Part shown: piece by piece, positions 47,864-59,311 of the stretch | Position numbering within the stretch: the first letter of the stretch is position 1 | Layout: every line of letters starts with the position of its first letter | Assembly: GCA_034769895.1 (NCBI GenBank) | Contig: CM068367.1 | Coordinates: forward strand, 711,536,196-711,600,195 | Source of the DNA: Magicicada septendecula | Lineage: Eukaryota; Arthropoda; Insecta; Hemiptera; Cicadidae | Direction: 5' to 3' | Length of the DNA stretch: 64,000 bases | Translations under genes and position numbers: made by a program | The notes under the pieces: model-generated | What the model saw: only the letters and a program-made list of their open reading frames with translations | Told to the model about the DNA's origin: nothing | The model's database searches: none

Positions 47864-48971
47864 ACAAAATTTGATCATTTTAATAAAATATTGTTTTTGT
47901 TGAAGTTATCAATTATCTTATCTTTCACATTATCATTTGTCATTCTTTTTATGATCTGGTATACTTGTCTTTAATTATAAGTGTTCTATCCCTGGAACAT
48001 GTTAATTCCCTAACAAATTAATCACCATATATTTTGGAATCAGTCGGGGGGCTCTCTTGACCTAATACCCCGCTGTCCTTACAATACATAATACATCAAT
48101 AATATCGATTGCTGGAGCTATCTCGTCAGTCAATCAACTGACATCACTAGTCTATTCACGACTAAATAAAATAAAATAATATAATAATATATTCTTGGGA
48201 TGGTTCACTCAGCTTAACTTCTCAGATCTAAGTATTTCTTTCCATTGATTCTCTCAGATGTTTATTTTCTTGTGGCGATATTAATAACATTTTTTATTTT
48301 CAATTGGTACTATCTTCTTTCCTTCTTTATCAGTACTCCTTAATCTTCATTTTTCATTCACTTAAAACATAACAAGTATTTGCATCTTTAGTTGTTGTTA
48401 AATCTCTCACAATCATGATAGGTTATTTGTAGTAAATTCGTTTCTAGTCTCGTCTTATTTTCATCGTCGATTGTCTACATTTGTCTTTTCTTATTCGTTT
48501 TATAGTTTCTTCTGATTTATGGATGTTGCATCTTTCTTTTATATTCCAATAATAAGTTCATAATTATATTTAATAAGAGGTGCTTATTTTGTTTAGAATT
48601 TGGAAATTTATTCCCAGTTGTTTATCCGCTTGATTCATAATAACGTTATCAAACTGTACTGTAAGTTGTCCTTACTATTTATTTGAATTCTGAGATATTC
48701 AAATTTGTTTATTTGGCTTCATTTAAAATTATATTCTGGATTATCAAAGTTGGTAAGATGAGCTTACTATACTCTTTGAATTTTGAGGTATTATAATAAT
48801 AAATTCTTCAATTCCATATTAATTCTCATAAATAATTAGTTGTAAGTTGATCTTACTATTTCTTTAGAATTTTGTGGTATTATAATAATAAATTCTTCAA
48901 TTCCATATTAATTCTCATAAATAATTAGTTGTAAGTTGATCTTACTATTTCTTTAGAATTTTGTGGTATAT
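47864..48971 (-). other. 3' untranslated region of the gypsy element
   Basis: About 1.1 kb between integrase and the 3' LTR without a long frame. It contains a direct repeat of about 105 bases (around 48785-48880 and 48860-48965) and a stretch at 48718-48795 that resembles the protease-coding region at 52015-52095. No env-like frame, signal peptide or membrane segment is seen. Confidence 0.6.
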
Positions 48972-50033
48972 TCAACTTTGTTTATTAGGTTCATAATACA
49001 TTTTTAAGGAAACTTGGTTGTATGTCCCCTTAATCTTTTTTGTTTCCACATCACTAATGACATAAGTATTATTGTTATTGTTTTTTATAACAACATATGG
49101 TCCATTATACAGTAATAATAGCTTTTTTGCTATTCCTTCCTTAGAACTTGGCAATTCGCGGTTTTTTAACAATACTTTGTCTCCAATCTTGTACTGGATC
49201 ATTTTCTGCTGAATTATTTTGTATTTTTTCCTTCTTTTCTCCACTTGTTCATTCAGTTTGCTGTGGAATCTCACATTGTCGAACTGGTAAGCTGGGTTGT
49301 TTGGGAAGTTGATTATTTCACTAATTTCTCGGGGTGGTAATCTTTCATGCATTATGGTATATGGAGTATCTTGTATTGCTTCATGGTAAGCTAAGTTGAT
49401 AAAGCTCTCTGTTTGTGTAATGTAGTCACTCCACTTCTGGTGTTTATCAAAACAATATGTCCTGAGTATACGGCCGACCTCCCTCAGTACTCTTTCTGCC
49501 GGGTTGCTATTTGGGTGATAGACAGATGTTTTATATGTCTTGACACCTAGATCTAACAAAGTCTCCTTCCAAACCCTTCCTCGAAACTGAGTTCCGTGAT
49601 CGGTAATAATTGATCTTGGAGCTCCTAACTCTGGTATGTATTGTTGGATCACTATTTGCAGAATCTTTTTTGTAGTTGCCCGATTAATGGGGTATAGTTT
49701 TGTAAATTTGGAGTAATGGTCAAACATGATTATAATAAATTTATACTGTTTTCTCCCTCCACTACGAGGTAACGGTCCACACACATCTAAAAATACTCTC
49801 TCTAATTTACCAGTTGATGTAATAGGTTGCATAATTCCTTCTGTTTTTTCGTTATTGCATTTTGCCAATTGACAGATGTGACACTGCCGAATACATTCTC
49901 TAACTCTCCTGTTGATATTCTTAATGTAAGTGTGTTCCTCAAGTGCCTTCATTACTTTTAATGCACCCATATGCCCATATCGACTATGGTAGTCCAGTAT
50001 TAATTCTGTTTCTAACGCTTTGGGTATCACCAC
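48972..50033 (-). pseudogene. Integrase domain of gypsy pol
   Basis: 353 codons. N-terminal zinc-binding motif H16, H21, C51, C54 (YHSRYGHMG, CHIC). Catalytic core with D83 in FLDVCGPL, D145 in IITDHGTQFRG and E180 in NPAERVLREVGR. C-terminal GPY/F-type module (LLLYNGPYVVIKN). The integrase inserts the DNA copy into the chromosome. The domain itself is intact, but it is out of frame with the reverse transcriptase frame that precedes it; the two frames overlap near 50027-50080. Confidence 0.92.
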
Positions 50034-51295
50034 CTTCCATGATCCTTGGTTATTATTTGGTTTGTAAAATAATATGTCTTCATGTAGCAGTAATATGCAG
50101 TGATTTTTTCATCCTGTTGGATCAGTCTTTGTCTAAAATTGTTGATTTTTGTATCCTCTGTTTGTTGTTGTGCAATTGATTTCATGATGTTTTCCAAATC
50201 TGATTTGTTTTTTATTATAGTATATACCTTGATGATTGTTTCTTTTTCCCCTTCAAAAGTTTGTTGTTCTATGTTAATCCGGGACAATATATCTGCAGCA
50301 ATATTCTGTTTTCCTGGGACGTACTCCCAATTTATATGGTACTCCTGTAGTGCGAGTATCCACCTTGCCAATCTCCCATGGTTAATCTTGCAATTTTTTA
50401 GGAAAGATATTGACTTATGATCGCTCCTCACAGTTATCGGGTATCCAAGAATATAGGTTCTGAATTTCCCACAAGCGAATACAACGCTTAATAACTCCTT
50501 TTCCGTTACACTATAATTGCGTTCACATCCATTAAGTATTCTGCTTGAAAAACTCACCACCTGATGTTCTCCCTCGCTATCTTCTTGATATAATACAGAT
50601 CCTAAACTTATATCACTGGCATCACAGTTCATAAAGAAAGGTTGGTTGAAATTAGGATGTTTTAATACAACTGAACTTAGGAAATTATGCTTGATCATTT
50701 GGAGTAAATTGTCTTGTTCCTCTCCCCAGGACCATTTGTTCGTAGAGGATAATTGTGGAGAAAACTTTGCTGTCATTTCAGAATAATTTCTCTGAAACTT
50801 CCTATAATAATTGCAAAGTCCCAGAAATGATTGAAGTTGCTTTTTATTTTTAGGACTTGGGAACTTCTGGATTGCTTCAATCTTTTCATTGGATGGTGTT
50901 ATTCCTTGTCTTGTTAAGTTAAAGCCCAGGAATTGGACTTCACTGGCGATAAGCTTGGATTTTTGAAGTTTTAGGGTAACGTTATTGTCTGATAGTTTTT
51001 GTAATACTTGTCCTACTCTGTCACAATGGTCTTCCCAATTCACTGAAGTAATCAACAAGTCATCAACATAGACTGTGGTGTATGGAATAGTATCTGGACC
51101 CAACACCTGGTCCATACATCTTACGAATACAGCTACTGAGTTTACCAGTCCAAATGGTAGTCTCTTGAACTGGTAGTTCCTCCCTTCGAAAATAAAGGCG
51201 ACGTACTTTCGACTATCTGGGTGTAACTCCACCTGCCAATACCCACAAACAGTATCCCAGGTGCTGATAAATTGTATGCCATTGAATTTTTTCAA
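50027..51295 (-). pseudogene. Reverse transcriptase and RNase H domains of gypsy pol
   Basis: 422 codons. Reverse transcriptase motifs: D14 in STWDTVCGYWQVEL, FKRLPFGLVNS, and YVDD at residues 76-79, then FLGF. The connection region contains FLGLCNYYRKF. RNase H shows CDASDISLGSVLYQ, EKELLSVV and RSDHKSISFL, ending ADILSR. All catalytic residues I can check are present. The family motif usually reads (T/L)DL.SGYWQ; here it is TWDTVCGYWQ. It is separated from the upstream part of the reverse transcriptase by a frame change near 51300-51330. Confidence 0.92.
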
Positions 51296-51333
51296 TATCT
51301 CCTCAATCTCTCCGGGAGATGTTCTGTCATTAA

Positions 51334-51891
51334 CTATGATCTTATTGATCTCTCTAGCATCCAGAGTCGTACTTTGCCATCTTTCTTGGGAACGGCTATT
51401 AACGGACTTGTATATGGGGAACAGCTGTACTCAATAATATCTTCTGCTATCATTTTGTCTAGTTCAGTCCTCACTGCTTCTTTTAATGCGTAAGCAACGG
51501 TATATGATTTTTTATTAAAATTTACAGGCTCCTTGAATTGTAGTGTAAACTGATAATCTTTTACCTTGCCAGGTATATCAGAGAAAACATAGCGGTATTT
51601 ATTATATATTGATATTAACTTTTCTATTTGTTGTGTAGTTAAATTACATTCATTTTGTTCTGACCGAAATTGTCGGATCTCTTCTAATTTTTCCAACCAT
51701 AAACTGTCTTCACTCCCAAAGTATTCCCTTCTTACATTCCATGACTCATCTTGATTATTATTGAATTTTCTTATACTATTGCATGAAGGTACATTTTTAT
51801 TTTCTACTAATTTTGCTGTCCATTCTATATTATCCACTTTTAACGACACTATGGCCTGTCTCATGTCAATTATTGCTGAATATTTTCTCAA
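51334..51891 (-). pseudogene. Protease-RT linker and N-terminal reverse transcriptase of gypsy pol
   Basis: 185 codons. The end contains the start of the Ty3/gypsy reverse transcriptase (ELDKMIAEDIIEYSCSPYTS, PLIAVPKKDGKVRLW), preceded by a segment typical of gypsy pol (YVFSDIPGKVKDYQF). The usual R(V/L)CVDYR is damaged by the frame change that follows VRLW. Confidence 0.85.
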
Positions 51892-51935
51892 AATATCACA
51901 GCCTATTAGTAGATTAAATGGTAGATTACTAGCTA

Positions 51936-52163
51936 TTAGAAAATCATAGGTATAGCTACATTTCTGCTGGTCACTGTTAATGATACCTGTTTCCTTATTG
52001 ACTTGTTTTGCCTTCCGGTGGCTCCGATTAAAATTATATTTTGAATTGGTAAAGTTGGTAAGATGGCCTTACTATATTTTTGAATTTTGATGTATTCATT
52101 GTTGTCGATTAACAACACGTTTGCGCCCGTATCTATCATGAATCTTGTCTCTAGTCCATTCAC
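51936..52163 (-). pseudogene. Aspartic protease domain of gypsy pol
   Basis: A frame of 75 codons with the retropepsin active site at residues 11-14 (MIDTGANVLLID) and a hydrophobic strand then IGATGR. It processes Gag and Pol in intact elements. It is cut short by a frame change near 51936, which separates it from 51891-51334. Confidence 0.85.
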
Positions 52164-52337
52164 TTGGGCGATGATATAAACGATCTCATTATTCTAACTA
52201 TTGTGCGTTATCGTGTCTTCGTTCAGTAGTTCTTCTCTCACATTTTGTAAGAAGTGATTGTGCACTATCGTCAGTCATTTTGTCTCGTCCTAGTAAGTAC
52301 CCAAATTGTCGGTTCAGTGATGGGACCTGATGGATTT

Positions 52338-54344
52338 TCACTGCCGCGGTCCGTTTAAATCAGGGCTGATCTCCTCAGTCCTGTTGTCTGATTGATTGGG
52401 TCTGTCTCTACTCTGTGACTCTTGTACCTCAATGGCGTTATTATCGAACGTCACTGAGTTTCGGTTATTCCTGTTGTCGTCGCAGCTCCTACTTCGCCGA
52501 TGTTCATCACGGTAGTGCTGGTTACTCTCCTCCTGAAAACTTCTCCCACAGTTCCCATTATAATTCGCTCGTCCCTGGTACCAAAGTCTTCCCACATCTC
52601 TATCGTCAATGCTTACATAATTCACTTGTCTTCGATATGTTTGATTTTGATTGTTATTATTGCCGTTATTATTATGCCTGTATCGGTTATCGTAGTTGTT
52701 GTTATAACCTCGGTTGTTCTGGTACTGGTGGTCTCTGTCATTGGCACGCTGGTATCCATTATTGTTATTATTTGTAGGAGAGTTACGGTAATAGTGGTTG
52801 TTGTTATTGTTGTTATTATTTGCCGCATTATTTCGTGGATAGTTGTTAGTGTTATTGTGGTTTTGGTAACCGCGTTGATAGTGGTTACCGTTGTTGTTGT
52901 AACTATTGTTCGGTCTTTGCCCGTTGTTTTCATATTGGGCGTCGCGGCGACCATTATTTCTATTTATTTCATCGTTCCTTCGTCTGTACTGGAGGAAGTT
53001 CTTCTCCTGTTCCATCTCCACTAATAATGTCGACATCTCCTCGATGGTTTGGATACGTCCGTTTATTCAGCCTCTTGTAATTTCTCCACCATAGTGGTAA
53101 GCTAATAGCCTCACTAAACATTCTGTAGGAATTGCAGGCTCTAAATGTCTGGCTATGTTTATTTTCCCAAGAAAATATGCGGTTGGAGTTTGCTTGCCGT
53201 GCAGGTCATATCGGCCCAATCCTATGTCACTTCTTATCATATGTTGTGTTGCGTCAGACCAATACTTAGATTTGAATTGTTTTTTAAATTCTTGGAAGTT
53301 TTGTATACTCGGCCGCATCGCCGTCCACCAATTGTCATAGACCTTTCGGAACATTTCGTCCAGCATGCTCCTGACCACAAACCATCTGTCTTCTCCGGTT
53401 TTGGCTATTTTCTCTTCTACTCGTTCTAAGAATAGCATGGGGTTTCTTCTATAATTTTGGAAGTCGATAACTTCTCGATTTTCCTCGCATGTTGTATGGG
53501 CACCGGTACATTGTCTGTTTTTTAGGGAATTAATTTCATCTCTATGGGCAGTTGTTTGGTCTTGTACTCGATTGAGACTAGTACTCATACCTTCTAATCT
53601 TTCCCTCATCAATGCTTGGTTGGTTCTTATATTTTCAACTCGTCCATTCGTTTCTTCCCGGATGCTCAGTATCTCTTGGTTCATCCGCTCACACTTTTCC
53701 TTGGTCTCGGATTCTACCCTTTTAATTTCAGTCACCGGTTCTTCCATCTTCTTGTCCCATTCTTCCTGCAATTGCCGGTTATTAATTTCCATCTTGTTAT
53801 TCCACTCCTCTTTTAATGACTCTTTGTGTTCATCCAATTTTTTCATGGTCTCTTGGTAATTTTCCTTCAGTTCTTCCCTCAATGCTTTATTATTTGCGTC
53901 AATTTTCTCCTCCATTTTCTTGCTATTCTCTTTCAATTCTCCCATTTTTTCTTCAATTTTCTCATTAGTCTCTTCCAATTTTCGGCTCAATTCCTCCTTC
54001 GTCTGTTTATTATCTTCCTTCAATTTTTCTAAGTTCGTATTACTGTTCTCACTTAATTCCTCCTTCAATTTTTCTAAGTTCTTATTACTGTTCTCACTTA
54101 ATTCTTCCATTTTCTTGCTGAAGTCTTCCTTCATTTCGTCCTTTAGTTTCTTATTACTCTCCTCCGTTTTCTTACTACTCTCTTCCATTTTCTTACTGAA
54201 ATCTTCATGACTCTGTTTTAAGTATTCCATAATGCTCTTCATGTCAACGCTCTCTGTGGCTTTGTCCGGTTCTTGTCTATCTCCTTGGTCATCTCTTATT
54301 ATTACTTCTACTTCCTCGACCGGTGTTGCTTCTTTGTCTTCCAT
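52338..54344 (-). pseudogene. Gag with long coiled coil and Asn-rich tail
   Basis: Frame from ATG at 54344. An acidic start (MEDKEATPVEEVEVI) is followed by about 250 residues of charged, heptad-like K/E repeats (many KKMEE, LKEE, ENSNK), a strong coiled coil. A gag capsid-type domain covers about residues 300-425 (FLERVEEKIAKTGEDRWFVV, FKKQFKSKYWS). A TGA at 53069-53067 stops it. The same frame continues from 53036 to 52338 with an Asn- and Arg-rich tail. The tail lacks the usual CCHC zinc knuckle and is the probable RNA-binding part. The nonsense codon is the only break I see in gag. Confidence 0.85.
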
Positions 54345-54462
54345 ATCTAATTCGTCTACTTTCTCGGCTTCGACCGCTCGTTTTCGCGATGTTTATCGCT
54401 TCCTCATTTTGTTTATTTTTTGTTTGTTTGTCTATAAATTATAATTTAATTTATATTAAATT

Positions 54463-54760
54463 AAACGCCTCACACGTTGGTTCGCCAATTTGTAACCAAC
54501 TTATATTATAGATATTTTAAGCCCCACTGTTGGGCTAGCCAATCTGTAACCAATTTATTTTATATAGAGGGTTACGGACTTATCTCTTTAAGCCTCACTT
54601 CGGATTCGTCAATTTGTAACACTGAAATTGGTGTTACTTGAATGTTATGTTGTGTGCACTTAAATTACATACACCGCCCGTTGGAAGTGTCAACTTGTAA
54701 CAAATAAATAATGTAGTGACTAACTCGCACTGGAGTCGTCAATTTGTAATTATTAATATG
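54463..54760 (-). other. Ladder of primer-binding-site-like cassettes
   Basis: On the minus strand five related cassettes follow the consensus TTACAAATTGRCGAnTCCA with a following G-rich piece. They lie at about 54760-54719, 54713-54671, 54630-54590, 54562-54518 and 54507-54463. The fourth begins exactly at the inner edge of the 5' LTR (54545) and would be the functional tRNA primer-binding site. The first three lie inside the LTR and recur in the 3' LTR (about 45150-45320). The fifth lies in the leader. Confidence 0.6.
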
Positions 54761-57291
54761 TTACGTTGAACGGCGAATGGTTTTGTAATCTGCCGCTCGC
54801 TCCCACTATACGTACCGTTCCGTGACGTCACTCACCGTTGCCAACCGTTGTGGTGTCTTCTGTACTCGGTGAACTTATTTTCTAAATGGAACAGGAATAA
54901 TAACGACGCAAATATAACATCAAACATATATCCTTATAGAAATCCTTTATTCAGAAAAACACTGGTTAATTGTTTCTTAAATTTGATTATGATAATCACA
55001 ATTGTGGCGCAAATTATACGTCTTCTTTTTACCAGTTGGTAGTAGTAGCAAATATTCAGTATTTAGTCAGACCAAAAGAATGCTTGGTTAATGTTTCTAT
55101 TAAAAATAAAGTATCTCAGGGCGTATCTGGTTTGGGGATTACATTTAAACAAAATATTATTCTATAAATCAAAATACAAGTTTTACAGTTAAAGGATATT
55201 ACAAGGTTAGAGTGTAACATGCACACAGGCAGTCGTATAGTGATTACTAGTTATGATAGGTTATGTCCAGTTTAGGTGTTTAATAATTATTATCCAAATC
55301 AAAAGTTCTTGTGGTGTTTGAAAAGGTGTCAATCTCAAATCGTGTTATTAGTGAGTGTTCTTAGTGTTGGTGTGATATGGTGTCTGTAGTTTTAGTTGAT
55401 TAGTTCTTAAAAAGTCGTGTATACTAAAGTGGGTGTTGATACACAATATAATAAGATGTCAAAGTCACCAAATCCTCTTCTTGGTATGGTTCTTGGTCGA
55501 CAATAGGGCCCACGTCCGCTTCAGTCCTTCTCCCTGGTTCTTGGGTCTTCTATTTCATATAATGGGTGTTCTTCACTTGGTGTAAAAAGTTCGTGTTATG
55601 TATCTCTATCTGTATCAATATGTCTGTAACGTGTTTTCACAGTTTATTCTCAATTATGTTAGACGTTTTATAAACGCGTCTGTACGCTATGACCGTTGTT
55701 AAAGAAGTCCCTTTTTATTTATCCGAAATTTCTGGTTGCTAAGGGTAAACTTGGAATCTGGTTGGTTGATTCGGATATACATTGTCATATACTTTCATTA
55801 TTTCAAAATCTAAATTTGTTCAAAACCTTTAAATTAGCATAACTTTTCTGTACTGATTGGGAATTTAAAACCATTATCAGCATTATTTTGATCTTTACAT
55901 TTGTGACATATAGACACTAAACATGCCTACTTTTACTTAAGAACTACAGATGTTACAATTTTGTTATTTGAATTTTTCTTAAATAACTTGAGATGTATTA
56001 TTTTGTTTCTAGATTCGTTGTGTACACTATTAACTATAAATATATTTATCCTTCCACATTTGTTTTACAAAATCCCTAACATTATTATCTAAAATTTACA
56101 AAAGTTGGTTTTACCTGGCCTATGTACTGGTGTTATTTTCATCACCATGTTTAAAACCTTTAACAGTTAAATTAACTTTTAACAACCATAAAAACTGTTT
56201 AACATATAAAATTATCTCAACAAAACAAAAAGATATACTATCCTATTAGTTTAATTTCATGCCCACATGGCTATGATTCTACTGAACCTTTGAACAAATA
56301 AACTGTTTTTTACTTAAACTATACAATTGTTTAACACTTAGCAATAACATCTTTTTATAGTCTACTTTGCTGTGCCAATCAATTGATCACTGTTTAACAC
56401 CAGTTCTATGGTGATATATTTGTTAACATAAAAATGAAATTAACATCAGTTAATTGATATTCTCTTAAAACAACTGCTTCACCTGCTACATACAAAAAAC
56501 AACATAAATACCATGATAATAAAACAACGTGATAAAACATGATAACATGCACATTTTTATAAAATAAATTATGCACTAATTAATTAGTCTTCTCTCAGTT
56601 AATTCCTTAATTATTCTAAAACTGTCTATGTTATGTTTCACATTACTTGTCACTATGTTCATCGTTTACCCTTTTCACTGAACACTTAATAGTTTGTATT
56701 TATAAACATACTTATTGGTTTTTATAGGTTTTTACATTTTATTGTCATTAAAAGAACTTCACTCTTGTTATCAAATGTTACTGTGGACAAGTTATTATTT
56801 GTTGTTTTCTGGACAATCTTATGATCACTATCTGTTACAATTAGTTGTATGGTTCATGTATCTATAATAAGGTGTGTTATATTTTCATTACATCAATTAA
56901 ATTAATCCCTTACTAATATTTCTTTTTACATAGTATTACATGTTTGGGCCTATTATCCCTCAATTTGTATTTTGATTATCTTGATATTATGATACATTGA
57001 ATGAAACCATTTGTTTCTTTATAGTACTGGTTCATAAGCCGTCTGTCTTTATAATTATTTATTTTGTCATTTTGAAAGTTCATGTCATAATCGGGGTTGA
57101 ATGTATTTTGCATCACTTTGCCTAAATCATTAATTTTGGGTACGGTCAGTTGTATTACTAGTCAGTCTGAAATGGTTAGTTGTTCCTCTTCACGATCATC
57201 TTGGAAGATATTGTTCTTCTTGTTTAGCTTCTTATCCAAAGTCTTCATTAAATCAAGTACGATATTAAGTTGTTCCAAATGTAATGTTACA
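54545..57291 (-). repeat. 5' LTR of the gypsy element
   Basis: 2747 bases, starting TGTAACCAAT and ending ATGTTACA. Promoter and polyadenylation signals must lie here, but I cannot point to them reliably. Confidence 0.93.
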
Positions 57292-57295
57292 ATGT

Positions 57296-58713
57296 TAACC
57301 AATTGATCTAGACTTTTGAAGGACAAGTACTGATATTTACATAATACTAATGCTGATGTAATCTATAAGATTACTAGAGATTCTTTAAATAAAGTAAAAT
57401 GTGAACAAAAACAAGTATTGCATTAACTAAAGTAACTCATTTACACTTCAACTATTTCTTCAAACAGAGCGCAATTGTTCATGTTTATCTATAGTGCCAT
57501 AAGTGTTGCAAGTAAAAAAATTGTATTGTTAGCCAGTAGTTTGCTTTATGTTTTGTATAATGTAAAAAGTCCTTATTTACTTTATTTATAAATAAAGCAG
57601 TGTACTAAAAAAATAATTTATATATAAGTTTTACCTCAAGATATGTTTATCCTTATTTGGAACATGTTTCAGGACACCTATATTACCATCCTCAGCCACA
57701 ATAGTTTTGGATCTCCTGTGAAAAAAATAATACACATCCACTGTTTATTTTATAAACACAAAACTCAAAGTAAGGCAAAATGACTCAAGGGGCCATCCCC
57801 TGTAGGTTAATAATGGACTCGTGTTCAATAGCAGAACTCACGTTTTAACTGAATTAATTTTCCTTAACACACCAAGCACCACCAGTTCTATGTTTGAAAT
57901 TATGTTTTCTGACAGGTGCAAACGACATAATTTTTTAAAAAGAAATGTTGCAATGAAGAGTAAAAAGTGTAAATTAAAAAGTGAATAAAATGTAAACTGT
58001 GTTTCTTTGCATGTAATCATTAATTAATGTTACAAATCCAACAAAACAGATTATATCAAACTTAGGATAACATGAAGATCCATTAATGTGAATTTTTTCA
58101 CACTGATCTACAAATGTTATCCTTATATTAATGTAACAGAACTCATTTTTGCAATGAAACACCAATTTTTTTTTCAATTAAGACTCTGTGGCATGTCTTG
58201 AAAAAATATACTATTTTTATTGAAAATATATTATGTGCTATGGAATGCATATATCCCATTTAGGTTACATCAGTTTAATTATTCTGTTAGCTACTGATAG
58301 CAGAAAATCAGTAAAAACATAAATAAACAGCACCTGGTTTATTTGCATATTATGTCAGTAGTGGATGTATTAACTTGTCCCCACAGGTTTAGGCATCAGT
58401 AGGTGCTGTGTTCTATAAGTCTAGCTGCAGTGTGTGTGTGTGCGCGCGTCAAAACAGCTGTATGCGCATTGTGACCATTGCAGATATTATTTCGACTTAG
58501 AGAGGAATTAGTGATGTCACTCTTTACTAATTGAATAAACATAAAGCATATATTCAAGCCTACATTTCATTTATTTAAATTTTTTAATAAAATTCTATAT
58601 CTTTGCAATGCTAACTCTTTTTTCAGAGATATAATTTATATAAAACCCAAGTAAAAAATTGCCTTCCTGTGTGGTGGCCTGTAATATTGACGTGTTTTGA
58701 CATCAAACTATGA

Positions 58714-58749
<36 letters not shown>

Positions 58750-59142
58750 ACATTGACATAACAACACTAGTGATAAGTAAAACAAATATAATAAATATGA
58801 GTGTTTACATGTAATATAGATATAACATTTAAACGCTGTATTTGAGTTTTTGGACAGCCAAAAAGAAGATGAAGAACAGGCTATCCTGAAAGTAGAACAT
58901 ACTATGTGGCCTAAACTAGCAAGCTGACTGATGAATATGTAGCTTATAATTGTACAAAGAAAGTGTAGTGCTAAAATATAATTGCAGAGTGTTAGAATGT
59001 ACATATATCAGTTTTTTTAATGTTATGTTGATTCATATGTAATTATCAAAGCATTTATGATTGGAGAAATGTGATTAATGGGATAACAAGAAAATATTTC
59101 AGAAAAAATTTGTTTGTAAAGAAAGAACTTTTTAATTTTCAG
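57296..59142. other. End of NDUFB7 intron 1
   Basis: Mostly unrecognised AT-rich DNA. It contains a solo PLE end (57630-57730), short TG tracts (58434-58450, 58716-58748) and the splice acceptor of exon 2. Confidence 0.5.
57658..57698 (-). ncRNA. Hammerhead remnant in solo PLE end
   Basis: Minus strand: CTGAGGA (57695-57689), GAAA (57670-57667), stem III ACATGT (57667-57662), T before the expected cut, inner stem I TGG/CCA with a further UAUU/AAUA pairing past a bulge. Stem II is poorly paired. The surrounding phrase CTTGAGGTAAAA is shared with the PLE end at 61085-61115, so this is a solo end of a second PLE family. Confidence 0.45.
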
Positions 59143-59311
59143 AGATGATTGCTACAGAAGAAGAAATGAGTAGTGTACAGATTCCTTTAGAACTTAGAGG
59201 ATATTGTGCACACAAACTTATTGAATATAGGCAGTGCCGATATGAGAACTGGCCTTTCCCATACCGTTGTCATCATGAAAAACATGCATATGAGAAATGC
59301 GAATATGATGA
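59143..59311 (+). CDS. NDUFB7: NDUFB7 exon 2 (mitochondrial complex I subunit B18)
   Basis: Follows a TTTAATTTTCAG acceptor. It encodes E-M-I-A-T-E-E-E-M (with one base from exon 1) and IPLELRGYCAHKLIEYRQC, ending CEYDE before a GTAAGT donor at 59312 (phase 2). It contains both CX9C motifs that define NDUFB7: C-AHKLIEYRQ-C and C-HHEKHAYEK-C. Their four cysteines form two disulphides after import through the Mia40 pathway. The order and spacing match the human and insect proteins. The basic C-terminal helix (family motif YVMRMKEFERERRL) is not found before 64000, so the last exon lies to the right. Confidence 0.95.

Larger units (their letters stand above)
45106..57291 (-). mobile_element. Ty3/gypsy LTR retrotransposon, full length
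   Basis: Two LTRs of 2746 and 2747 bases bound a coding region read on the minus strand in the order gag, protease, reverse transcriptase, RNase H, integrase, the order of Ty3/gypsy (Metaviridae). The LTRs start TGTAACCAAT and end ATGTTACA on the plus strand, and the element is flanked by ATGT target duplications (45102-45105 and 57292-57295). By eye the LTRs differ at about 14 positions, roughly 0.5 percent. One nonsense codon in gag and at least three frame changes in pol make it non-autonomous. No env frame was found. Confidence 0.95.
20137..59142 (+). other. NDUFB7: NDUFB7 intron 1 (about 39 kb)
   Basis: Bounded by GT at 20137 and by TTTTAATTTTCAG ending at 59142. Phase 1 on both sides. 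It contains all the elements listed between these positions. No other host exon was recognised inside it. Confidence 0.8.

Noticed and set aside
47864-48971. Search for an env gene (errantivirus-like) in the gypsy element
   Set aside because: No frame longer than about 60 codons, signal peptide or membrane segment on the coding strand.
52500-53024. Val/Ile-rich plus-strand frame of 174 residues, looking like a membrane protein
   Set aside because: It is the antisense of the Asn-rich gag tail (AAT/AAC read as ATT/GTT).
53920-54210. Plus-strand frames rich in Phe, Ser and Leu over gag
   Set aside because: They are the antisense of the K/E-rich coiled coil in gag.
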